Source: Ascidia mentula | Taxonomy: Eukaryota; Chordata; Ascidiacea; Phlebobranchia; Ascidiidae | Direction of reading: 5' to 3' | Assembly: GCA_947561715.1 (NCBI GenBank) | Contig: OX387200.1 | Coordinates: forward strand, 10,294,501-10,358,500 | DNA: 64,000 nucleotides | Shown: positions 51,790 to 62,576 of the stretch, one piece after another | How the letters are laid out: each line of letters starts with the position of its first letter | Position numbering within the stretch: the stretch's first letter is position 1 | Notes under the pieces: generated by a model | The model's input: only the letters and a program-made list of their open reading frames with translations | What the model was told of the DNA's origin: nothing | Database searches by the model: none | Program-made: the position numbers and the translations under genes

Positions 51790-52440
51790 AGCACACAGTA
51801 CTTTAAACCCAAGTGAGAAGCTTTTTTAATGAACAGTGGTCACTAGATGGTATAAAGGAGTGGTTGTAAAGGCTTTCGCTATGATCACGTGCATTATGGC
51901 TTGGAACAGCGCACAGCAGCAACAGATCGTAGTCGAAGAGAAGTGGTGGGTGGGTCTTCGAATAGTTTAAAGTTAGAAATTGTAAGTATAGTAAGAAGGT
52001 AATATTTATGAAACTTTGATTAAAGTTTTTAAGCCAGAGATATTATAGTCTAGAGATTTTAGGGCTAATAGAAACTGATTTTATGACCGTTTACCTGCAC
52101 ATATACTCTTGCGATAAACAAGTTACATGTGATCATTGCGAAAGAGTGTAAGTATCAGATATTCTTTTATATTCTTGTTCGTTGTTTTTAATTGTATTTA
52201 ATTGTGGTTATTTGTTAGTTTTAAAAAGGCACATAAAAATTCTTGCCCGAAAATACGTTCGAGATAGAGGTAGGATTGCATGCATTGGTTTTTATTATCT
52301 CTAATGCAATTTATGTTCCGTCTGTAGTAATCCCACAAAACGTATAGTGGACACCGATGATTGTGACAATGGAGCAGAAGTCTGGAAAAAACCTAAGCAA
52401 ACGGAACTGTGATAAAAAATAAAATATGTGATTTTAGAAA
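51790..52440 (+). mobile_element. Diverged copy B of the BED/hAT-like element
   Basis: Aligns with 24560-25060: AAGTGAGAAGC...TTTAATGAAC, GGAACAGCGCACAGCAG, AGTTTAAAGTTAGAAATTGTA and the zinc-finger-like reading SCDKQVTCDHCERV followed after a gap by LKRHIKIL. The C-x2-C and RHxKIL residues are kept while other positions differ. Confidence 0.5.
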
Positions 52441-53320
52441 AATTGGACTTTCAATCAACCGGCGCTAATGCAAATCCGCTACCAACTCTAACAAGAAAAA
52501 GCATGGAAATTGCCATTGACAAATTAGTCAATTTTACAACTTATCCATCAAACCAAGCCACCACTTGAAATATTTTAAATCGTGGACCTGTGTTTGAAGC
52601 ATATAATATGTTATGCTTGTCAAACGGTTGCCTTCCGACCACTGTCATAATATACACCCTCGTCTGCTCTTTATCGCATGCAAGTAAAATAAAACTTCGG
52701 CAAAATCTGCCGGTGTTTATCGGAAATGATAAGGCCAAAATCTCTATTTAAACGAATCAATACGTTTTCTTTCTTTGGCCATATTTTCATTCGTAGGGTC
52801 CAAACAAGAACACTTGTTCACTCGCTCGGCCAATCCACCCGGAGCGCATATGATCGAGGTTAAAAACTATCGAGCATCACTTATATGTCTCCTAGGCGAT
52901 GGGTTATTCTAGTACGCGACATTCCTTTTTGAACAAAAATGCGTAGGCTACTAAATAAAACTACCAATGCGAAACAGCAAACGATGTCAAAACTGCAGGA
53001 GCGGTTTCCAGAGAATAGACGAAATTTCAGGTGCATTTAAGAAGCAGGAAATCACTTTGAGTCAAGTTTAAATTCAAGGTTTCGAAAGGAACACCCACCG
53101 TCTAGTAAAACTAACTTACGAAATAACATTCCCTAGCCTATACCATTGTGTTACGGACAATACGCTCCCCAGTACGAAATAATTATTTCCCGCCACTATA
53201 CAGTGATATTGTTGTCGACGTCTTGTAACGTAATAAGCACCATAACTTTCTCCTCTTTCGGCCGGTGTAATGTTGAGGCTGCTGTGGTGAGTCTTTATGT
53301 GCTTTTAATATTCTATTTCA
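52441..53320. other. Intergenic
   Basis: No gene or RNA recognised. Confidence 0.4.
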
Positions 53321-53395
53321 GTGCTTCCCAACCTTTTTCAGTTCGCGACCCACTTTTAATGCAAGTTTTATTGTGCGACCCACAATGAGATATGA
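53321..53395 (+). mobile_element. hAT-type element end
   Basis: CAGTGCTTCCCAACCTTTTT followed by CGCGACCCAC and a second GCGACCCAC resembles hAT termini. No matching right end found nearby. Confidence 0.4.
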
Positions 53396-53665
53396 CCAAA
53401 CGAATGAAAAACAATTTAATGAGAAAACCTTTTATCAAAAAAACAACATAGCGCAAAAAGGGTTTGTCAGGATTTACCCAAACTTGAAAGTAGCGTTTTC
53501 CACGTAACGTCATGCGAAGACCAATCAGAATAGTGGGGCCGGTTTGTGACCAAAATACTCTTCATTTCCATGCGATTTCACACGACCAGAAATTATACAT
53601 ACTGTTGAACGTTACAGCGATTCACACAACACCTCCGCACGTTCCATTTTTTTCCACTATTATTT

Positions 53666-54281
53666 CTACCAATATTGTTGTTGAATTGTGTTCGGACGTT
53701 TTTCAATTTCTTGTGTTTCTTTCAAACTTGCAGCATGATTTCTGTAGAGGTTTGTTTTTTTGATTCCCATCTTGTGTAATCGGATTTCCCATAATTTTCG
53801 TTTGACACAATAAAAAACCAATGCTGCGGCGACTATAATCAGAATAAGTGAAGCAACAGCACTTATTGACCAAACAATCACATCTTCTTCCACACCATCT
53901 TCTGATGTTTGAGTTAAAAAAGGCTCAGTGGAAGTTGTTTGCACTGGGTTCCAATTTTCTTGTGAAAGGCATATATAATTTTTTGTTTCATTGCATGAAG
54001 AACTTTCAAGTGTTGATTCAGGTTGTGCTTTAATAAACCGACATTGATGCGTCGGTGCAATAAATGTGACCCAGTAATCGAGGCCAGTTTCGCAGCAAGT
54101 CAGAACCGCGTCCTGGATAATTGACATCTCGCTGCTATCCAGTTGACCCGAATCGGAAGTGTTACAATTGAGCACTGCATCTTCATATGTGGTGGCGTTG
54201 TGATGAAACTCGTAACGAACTCCGTCCAAACTGCACGTGTTGCGACAAACCATGTTAATGTTTATAGGTTTACACTTCCAA
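53666..54281 (-). CDS. C-type-lectin-like single-pass membrane protein (main exon)
   Basis: One long exon, opening after a TTTCTCTTTAG acceptor and ending at TAG 53668-53666. It contains a C-type-lectin-like domain: an N-terminal GVRYEFHHNATTYEDAVLNC strand/helix pattern, then GLDYWVTF, and spaced cysteines ending SSCNETKNYICL. A Thr/Ser-rich linker, a 22-residue hydrophobic helix (IVWSISAVASLILIIVAAAL) and a basic cytoplasmic tail with LYRNH and QQQYW follow. N-glycosylation sites precede the membrane. The signal peptide exon is upstream and not resolved; 54530-54619 is a weak candidate whose phase does not fit. Ligand unknown; calcium-site EPN/QPD-type motifs are not seen. Confidence 0.7.
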
Positions 54282-54624
54282 CTAAAGAGAAACAGAAATA
54301 TTTATTTGTTGCATTTAGCAATAACCATTTTTTGTTGCAGAGACTAAAGCAGTATCTACTATATAAAATTGCTGTTTTGCATATCAAGCTATGTTGCTTT
54401 TTCTTTGTGGCTTGTTGATTATCCTTGCTGTACTACGAGAACTGTTGTTTTTACCAAACTAAAAGAACCAAAAGATACAATAGTCCTAAACGACATTTCC
54501 CCAAAGAATGGGCATTTCCTACTTACGACCTGCAGATTGCCTGCTGCACTGAGCATAACAGCTGATGATAAATATGTGTTGCAATCTGCGCATTGACGTA
54601 TTGCAGTGGGTGGAAGCATGAATC

Positions 54625-55778
54625 AACACGCGTGGAATGTTGCAATTTAGTTGCCTTCAACTGTGTGTGGGAAGGGACACCGCAAGTCGCCAGAGTGCAA
54701 TCAAAAGCAGGTTAAAGTTAAAATGTGAGTTGAAATGTCATGTCATGTCTACAATAAAAAACCACTCGGTACAAACTTATTACGTAACCATTATTGGTTG
54801 TGGGGTTGTCGAGGAATTTATTTAGCATGGAATTTCGATAGTTTAATTGTATGTCAAGTTCGCATTTACCCAATTTTGTTCGGTATAATTCAAATTAACC
54901 AACCACAAACTTTGGGTAAGCATGTATTTACCCAACAAGTAGGGTAGAATTATACCCTACTGGTAATAACACATGACATTGTATTTTGACGTATTGCGAG
55001 TACGATGTACATATATTATTATCAGATTTTTGTTCCGCCGCGCGTTCTACAAACCTCGGGAAGCATAACGCCGAGTGGCGTAAACCGAAACTATACCCAA
55101 CAAAATAGCGTAGTCACAACCCAACGAATTTTTGGGTAGCCACGTTTTTTTCAACTGTTGAATAGGCATCTAAGTAAGTTAATTTCCTTTTTGTTTGATG
55201 TCGGTGACAACTGAGACTGTGATTAAAACTTAAAATTGTTGTTAGGAAAAGGGCGACCAGCACCATGGTGGGCAGATTGTTATAAACGTTGAAAATGTCA
55301 TCGGACAATATTTTTATAAGATGCAAATACACGCAGAAAACAAGATTTCTGGTAGTGCACATTTTGTTGCTGCTTCTCGTACACACAGTGTTTTTAAATT
55401 GTATCTGTGATTTTGTTTAAGCCCTCAAAGCAAAATTCATTCCTAATTTTTTTTAATCTCTCAGTCAAAAAACATTCGTCAAGTGGAATTTATTCAAGCA
55501 TATAGTATGCGACTGTCCTTAATCCAATCAAACAATACGAAACCTCAATGATCCATCCCCCGTTCTAAGCCATTTACACATCAACCAAGTAAAATGGTTG
55601 TAAACCCGAGGTCGCCGAACAAATAAAGCTATATATATAAGTTTATTAGGTGTTAGGTATAATCGAAAGCAATGTTCGCAGATTGTCATTGAAATTAGCT
55701 TTGCAAGTTTAGTTTAAAGCTATACACACCTAGCATGTGCATTCTACTATAAGCAGTTGATGTAAACAACGTGTTTTG
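54625..55778. other. Intergenic
   Basis: No gene supported. Motifs such as TTTGGGTAAGCATGTATTTACCCAA near 54910-54935 are short inverted repeats of unknown meaning. Confidence 0.35.
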
Positions 55779-58700
55779 TCACACAACTACCTTCACAAGG
55801 CTCAGAAACTTTACGATTGTGACTAATGAGATAAACGGAATTGCAAAATGGTAAGGTCGTTTGTTGCCGTGCTTGTTAGTAGTGGGCGGATCGCAGGTGG
55901 TCGTGGTTGTGATAGTGGCTGCAGTCGTAGCAACTGTTGTGGCTGGTGATGTCATGATCTGAAAAAAACAACATTTTGTAAGTGTGGTGAACCGGAAGTC
56001 ACAAATAAACCAGAAGGTGGTTGTGATTGTGGGATGGTACACTTTACCTCCATAAGTAGAAGTGCAGGGCGAGGAACATGAAAAAATATTGCTAATTTGT
56101 CTGCTCAATCTAGGACAATTCAAGAATCACATAGGGGTGTCCAAGTAGGACGATTTACCCCAAAGTAATATATTATTTTTAAGCATATTTCACTTACATT
56201 GTGCAGGAATAAAAAATACTTTTATTAAGCATCGAGACTTTTCGGCTATTTAGGTGGTTGGTACCTCTGTCCAATACCGTAAACGGATCAACACATGGCT
56301 TCATGCAGTGTTTTTGCTAGTACACCATGCACTTTACAACGCATTTCTTACTGGAGCCTTTGTAAGGCTTGGAGAAGATGTGAAATTCGCAACCAGGGGA
56401 GCTTCGCCTGTCGACTCCAGAGCTACAAAAACTGTTTGACAACGAACTACACCAGTGGAGCGTCGCTTTCGGGAAATTAGTCCAGCCAAAATAACTGAAT
56501 CATTTCCTTCCGGACAATTTACAGATATCACTGTGTTTCCCTGGAAAGCGATCAATTATGTAGACAAACGAATGGTTAATGGAATGGCCTTTAATACCCA
56601 CCACCGTAAGCACGGCAAAGAAATCGTGCAAGGCCGAGTTTGGACGGACGACTGTTAACGATCCATAAACTATTCCAGTTCCGTTACTTGCCGGATCAAT
56701 ATTATATTCGAGCTGAACCGACCCGTTGTTGGGAAGTTGAATACTTGAGTAATACGTGTTTCCTGGTTCAATGCTTACAGCAACGGTCGTGTTGTCCTTT
56801 GAGAAAATATGATAGTTATGCCCAGCAAAAATGGCATCTAGCTAGGATAGAAGAAAATGTTTTCTTAGTTTACCAAAAATAAATTTAATAAAGGCACTAA
56901 CGGGTATTTCAGCCGATGCTTGACATGCGCCGGTAGTCAGTTGACGCTCGAGTACGCTCAACAATTGACTGAAGTCCACTAACTCGAAAACGCGTGAAGT
57001 TGCCCCAGCTATCTGCTCTAATTCATCGTTGTCGATGCCGCCGCCAATGCCAACAGCGTATGTGGTAATTCCTTGGTCACGCGCCTAAAAAATGCAATAA
57101 ATCTTCAGAAAAACACAGTATTAGGCACTCTTAAAAATGTACTCACAAATAAACAATATGTAAGTTGTTCACCGAAGCAAAATGAACTACATATTTTTTA
57201 ACTTTTTTCAACCAGAGTTTTATAAAAACTTTAGTTTGCTTAAATAATAGTTTGAACATTTAAATATGTAACAATCTTGCAAATGTTTCTAGATTTATTT
57301 CTCCATGGCCACTGTTACAGTGCTGGTTTTATTGTGCTTTTCACACTTATCTTGTTAAAAATGGTCAAAATATCACCATGTTTGCAGGGGCCACAACGTC
57401 GTCCCCGCTTCGTCCATCAGTCAGTACCACCAGGACTCTTGGAACACCGGCCGAAATTGGTCTTAATCCATTACTTTCATTAAAACCAGTCACTACCACA
57501 TTATTAATCGCATTTCCCGTCGCGGTACCACCTTCGTTTAAAAGTTGTGGTGTCAGCTTTTGCACCGCTAAAACCGCACAAGCCAATTACCTCCGGTGTA
57601 GGACGTGGAAAGTACTTTGTTGGTAAAATCGGTGTTGTTCGTATCTTGGTTGAACATACTGATAAATCTGTGTGAGTTCGTATACACCGAAAACCCAACG
57701 CGAACTTCATCGGGGGAAATTTTAAATTCAGCTGAGATATTGGCAACAAAGTCCAAAGTTGTGAGAAAGTTAGCGCTGCCAATACTGCCAGAACCATCGA
57801 CCAACAACCAAAGGTCCAAACGTGACACCGAACAACCTTTAAAAAAATAAGATTAGTGACATCGTCAATGTTAAATAAACCCTTTATTGTGGCCTGAGAA
57901 ATACAACAAAGGCTACATGTAAAACATGTGGAAAACAATATTTGCAATAACAACCTTTGCAAAAGCTGCAGCCAAGCATGCAACACGCAAAAAAAAGTTG
58001 CACACAAGGAATGCGGTGTTATAACCTTGTATCGTACTCCCCAAGGACAAAAAAAACCTCCAGTGTGCGCACTGCAGTGATCCATGTCTGTCCAAATATT
58101 TCAACTGAAAATGCTTTTGTGGTCTATACCTTACTGACTAGTATCACTGCTTGCCAACATTAATTGTTGCCATGAAGTTATCAATAAATGATTGAATTAT
58201 ACTGTCAAAATGCACACTCATATATTAGTATGTTATAAGCGACATATAGTTTTATTGCTGTGGTTCACTGGAATTTGAATGTTGCGTTTAGAACCTTTAA
58301 TGAGGTAATTTTTTCTTACAGAGAAGAACAAGTGTGTTTTGTGTTCTTACTTTGCAGGTTTTCATATGTTGTAACCACGTCTTCGAAGCGATTTTGATCG
58401 CCGGACGGGTTGTAGTTTGTTTCCCACCAAATCGCTTGAGAATTGATCGGCCCAGGGACGTTGGTACCAGCAATCAGTTGAATATACAGACGGGCTGCCA
58501 ACGCTGACCGCAAAGGTACGCTTAAAATAACCAATTGCATTAAAGGACTTTAAATGAGAAGCTGTGAAAATTATAACATTTAAACACGATCAAATACACA
58601 ATAAAATATGTTGTTCTGCGTATTTGGAATTCAAAGGTAGATGTTTGTGCAGTCATACACTTATCCAAAAAATACTGCAAACAGTTGCAACCAGAATTTA

Positions 58701-59104
58701 GAGTTTGTCACCTAAAATCGGCATTGCTTAAGTTGGTAACACTGAGGCCGAATTCCAGTGTAGCTCTTGCGATGTAAGTCAGCAGAGTAAGTTGTGAAGA
58801 AGGCTCTGAGATTTGAGAATAAATGTGCGCCGATATCTGAAAATTTTCTCTTATAACAAATTGATCATAACGACTCCAAATTAAATGGAAAATCCTTGAA
58901 TAGTGAGAAAGAATTTGGAAACTTACTTTCCATATTCCACCCGCTGAATCGGAAATGTTGCTTCCAAAGTTTGTTTCAACTAAAGCAATTCTTTTCAATA
59001 ACCCGAGGTCATTAGGAAATAAGTTTTCAAGTTTTTCAATGGTTGCATCCACAACATGGACCCCGGAAGCTCCTTCCGTCAAAGTTAAATCAACCCTTTG
59101 TGAT
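55779..59104 (-). CDS. Secreted/surface protein: lysozyme-like region, VWA domain, beta region, Thr-rich tail
   Basis: Exons (minus): 59104-58927, 58836-58712, 58520-58351, 57836 to ~57612, ~57570-57377, 57084-56902, 56841-56602, 56540-56352, 55958-55779. The first three resemble a lytic-transglycosylase/goose-lysozyme-like fold: LLKRIALVETNFGSN, GGIWK, then ALAARLYIQLIAG and QAIWWETNYNPSG. The VWA domain follows with a complete MIDAS (DGSGS, GGTATGNA, LTDGRSGDD) and closes with TTYAVGIG...ELEQIAG. A beta-rich region (NTYYSSIQLPNNGSVQLEYN), a Thr-rich stretch and a hydrophobic C terminus suggest extracellular display. Catalysis is not proven. The N-terminal exon is unresolved; the junction near 57,600 implies a very short intron. 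Confidence 0.75.
57960..58250. repeat. Intron repeat, copy a
   Basis: Aligns with 59185-59400: CAACACGCAAAAAAA, ATGTCTG.CCAAATATTTCAACTGAAA, TTACTGACTAGTATCACTG and ACATTAATTGTTG occur in the same order. Confidence 0.65.
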
Positions 59105-59184
59105 CTAAGAATTCATTAGGCTTTAATGGAAAAGTTGTCGGAAACATACATTTGCAAAAGAATCTTCGGGAACTTGTATTAGGC

Positions 59185-59400
59185 ACAGCGAGCAGACAAC
59201 ACGCAAAAAAAGGGTCCTATAGGCAAGGAATTCGGATGCGTGCAGTCATGTCTGACCAAATATTTCAACTGAAATGCTTTTGCGCTTTATATCTTACTGA
59301 CTGGTATCACTGATATTTTAAACATTAATTGTTGTCATTATATGTCAGCAATAAATTTAAGTGTGCTATAAGCGACGACATTGCATTCTATTGACAGACG
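59185..59400. repeat. Intron/flank repeat, copy b
   Basis: Partner of 57960-58250; a local duplication or a short dispersed element. Confidence 0.65.
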
Positions 59401-59404
59401 ATAT

Positions 59405-60740
59405 TGCATTATATTTCTATTCACTGTGCAAGGTTGTAGGTTGTTAGGTCAAGAATTTTCCAAAGCAAATCAGTTATCACTATAAAGATCACAATAAAAT
59501 CTGCCAACTGTTTGGCCGAATATTTAGTTTTTATTTTAAACACTTACCTCATCCCATGAAACAAATTGAACAGAACAAACAATATGCCGACGTAGAAATG
59601 CATCCCTCGATTAAGTTTGTCTACAGTATTGCAGTGCTAGCGTGCAGTGCAGTCTCGTTGTTCCTTCACTCGTTCATATATTATTCGAGCTTACCCCAGA
59701 ACGCTTTTTTTCTTTTCGGATTTGGAAACACCCCAATTTCTTTTCTGTGGCGTTCTTAAAATAGAAAGCGAATGAACCCCCAAGAAGTTGCTGGTGAAAT
59801 TGGGTCTCACTTTGCACACCATCTACATTGTGTTGCAAACCCGTAACGTATTTTGACTTACCGGGAAATGCACGTATATGGGACCAAACCTACGACAAAT
59901 TTTTCAGGAAAGGTGATTGCGCTCGGGCGTGGAAAAACATTGTCTAAAATGGGCTTGTCGACACTTTTGTTCATAGTCCGCTACTTCCTGAATCCTCTGC
60001 TACAATGAAGATTTGCCTGACAAAGTAACGAAAAATTTTCGAGAGAGAAATGCACGCGGGGAATGTCACAACATTTCCTAAGGGTTGAGTGCGTCACCGA
60101 TTCATGACTGTTGGGAACCAACAACGTAATTATTCTCTACTAAAACGTCAGTATTTTTTGTGCGTCCTCAGAATATTTTGCAAGGGATTATTGCGTCAAA
60201 ATATACCAGAGCATGCAGTTCGGTAATCGTATTTTAGACCCAAATAACTATAAAGATGAGTTATATGTCCAACCACAAGTGGGGTACTGCTTCTTGATCA
60301 AAAACATGTTTTATTGGGGTATAGATCGAATAGTGTTGGCTCTTATTCAAAAAATCTCAATTGATATTTTCCTTCCTTTGTCTTATGTCAAGAAATAACA
60401 TTTTTCTGTAATCGACAACTGCAACAAATATTTTTCGCAGACAGAAAATATATCTTTGTCGAAAAGGCAACAAAATATTCGAAGTGGAAGCAAACATCAA
60501 CTTAAAACAATTTAACTCTAGCTGCAAAAAATAGGCAATCATAATCCATGCAAATAATCATTCGATGTTTGATGTCATTGTCAAGCGAAGCGCAGTGGTA
60601 GAATCGCATCTGATTGTCAAGTGTAGTATAAGGTGGTTATCTGACTTGATATATCGCTTCTTTCGTGTGCTTGGAGATTGCATTTGAGAGTCGCTTGTGT
60701 TTACTGTCACAGTTGACGTTCCCTGTTGAATTAAAAACAT
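59405..60740. other. Intergenic
   Basis: No exon of either VWA gene recognised. AT-rich. Confidence 0.4.
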
Positions 60741-60800
60741 ACCGTACGATAGAAAGATTATGTCGTCTATGAATCGTTTGAAGATTTCCGTTTTCGCAAG

Positions 60801-61091
60801 TTGCCGTTTGGCATATATGTGTTAATTTGCAAAATATGTCACGATAAATATGTGGGACATACCAAAAATATGTTTTCCACCGGATGGAACCAACATCGAA
60901 AACAGTGGAGAACTTTTAACACCAGTGGCACGGGTGACAAAAGTGCATTACTCTACCATTACGAAGTACACCACCACACACAATTCAGCGAAAGACCAAA
61001 GTTAGCGGAATGCTACTCTGTGGTGTTTTTACAACAACCGAACCAATTTGACGAATATGAGAACTTTAAACGCAAAAATCAACATTCATAG
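60801..61091 (+). mobile_element. GIY-YIG endonuclease fragment of a Penelope-like retroelement
   Basis: 96 codons read FGIYVLICKICHDKYVGHTKN, then FSTGWNQHRKQW and SALLYHYEVHH, a complete small GIY-YIG-type nuclease module with the CxxC-like KICHDKYVG spacing seen in Penelope endonucleases. No reverse transcriptase precedes it, so it is 5' truncated. A 3' tail with a hammerhead-like core follows at 61355. The element sits between the two VWA paralogues. Confidence 0.7.
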
Positions 61092-61360
61092 ATCTATTTC
61101 CGATTTGTCGATATCGTGAGGCCCGCACATTTTATTTTATTTCTTTGCTTTATTTTAAATCTTTTTATCGTTGTTTCACCTGAATAAGCATTGGATCCGC
61201 GCTGTAGTGATGTACTTAAAAGTAGGTCATTGGTTACATCTGATCAGAGTGCCGTCCAGTATGTTAGCACCAAAAGTTGCTACTTTTCGGCCAGTTTTAT
61301 CGTTTTAGCATTTTAGCATTTAACTATGCCTTTTCTGTTTATTCTGTTTGTATAGAACTG

Positions 61361-61384
61361 ATGATGCTTCATAAAGCGAAACAA
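61361..61384 (+). ncRNA. Hammerhead-like core in Penelope tail
   Basis: CUGAUGA, then a GCUU-CAUA-AAGC hairpin with one bulged U, then GAAAC: the invariant boxes in order, about 270 nt after the endonuclease stop. No good stem I partner found downstream, so it is likely incomplete. Confidence 0.5.
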
Positions 61385-61657
61385 ATATTTTAAAAATAGA
61401 AACGTTGATACAACGTTATTATGGTAATATTTGAAATTAACATCCAAAAACGGCATAATTTTGTAAGTAAGGTTGTCCTCCTTAACCAGGGACCATCAAA
61501 CTTTTCTTACAGACAACCAGATATATCAGAGTAGGGACGAACCCAGTGTGCCGGATGAACTAGCTGGGTCCGGCACTCCGACAACAATACTAAAAAGTGA
61601 TCTTCAATCTATATGATAAAACACAATTAGGCCAATAAGTTTTTGAACGTACAGCAC

Positions 61658-62555
61658 CTGTTTTAAAATCTGGGTATGTTCGTAGTTGGCTGAGTTAGGA
61701 TTGTGAGCAGTCGATGAAACAAACAAACGCCCCAATTGATCTGCAGCAGTAACATTGAAGTACAATTTAATGGAACTGTTCCTCGGCACCTGAATTGCGT
61801 AGAAAAACGGGTCGTTTGGGTAAATGGTCGGAGAGGTCTGGCTTCCAATCTGCATATATTGACACCAAACTTGTAATGTTGTAAGGTTAAAGGCCGGTTT
61901 CCAATATGCGGAGTCTTGCGAATCGAAACTTCGCCATGCAAACCCTTCTGCTTACATTGCGACTACCACAGCAGTTAAGTAAATAGTTTTGTTAGTTTCA
62001 CAAACTAAATATGTCATAATTAAAGCGGAAATTTACATTACCTGCGCTAAAATATCTTCAGCGTTTGTAACCTGGGTTTTAGAAACAGGGCGATCACGCA
62101 CAGCAGAATAAACGCAAAGAAGGTGGTTGCGAGCGAAGCAATGCGTAGAGCGGACCAGACAAAATCAAAGTATTTTTTCGCTTTTGCAAAGTAGAACGAG
62201 CAAAGCGTACGCTTTGCTTTGCTTTGCTTCGCGTCACTGGAAACCCGCCTTTTTGAACCATAGAAATGGCGAAATAGGCAAATTAAATTTCCGGAACTTC
62301 TTTTTATTGCGTCACGGCGCTCATGTTGGGAATAGGAGTTTTTTTTATCAGCAAGTTGTCGATTACCGAAAGTTGGGCGGGGATTTTTCTGATTTGATCA
62401 AAAACTGAAGTTTGCAGTTCGTCCAGTGACTGTTCGAAGTTCTCAAGTATGAAAGCATTAGCTGTTGATGGTGGTTCCACTAAGTCGTTCATCACTACTT
62501 CGTTAATCCCGTTGCCGATGCCGACCCCGAGCAGAGTTACACGAGATTCACGGAC
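61658..62555 (-). CDS. Partial tandem paralogue of the VWA protein
   Basis: Exon 62555 to ~62367 reads VRESRVTLLGVGIGNGINEVVM and LENFEQSLDELQ, the last strand and helix of a VWA domain, parallel to TTYAVGIGGGIDNDELEQIAG in the neighbour. Exon ending at 62041 reads KTQVTNAEDILAQ. Exon 61849-61658 reads YPNDPFFYAIQVPRNSSIKL and HNPNSANYEH, matching the neighbour's NTYYSSIQLPNNGSVQL and RPNSALHDF. Phases agree. Upstream VWA exons would lie beyond the repeat at the window end; the Thr-rich last exon is not found. Either a complete gene cut by the window or a decaying copy. Confidence 0.65.
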
Positions 62556-62576
62556 CTGTCCAAAAGTGTTTTAAAG

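Noticed and set aside
60590..60660. U2-snRNA-like words (CAAGTGTAGTAT, ATCGCTTCT)
   Set aside because: Isolated words in the wrong order and spacing, with no branch-point recognition or Sm region.
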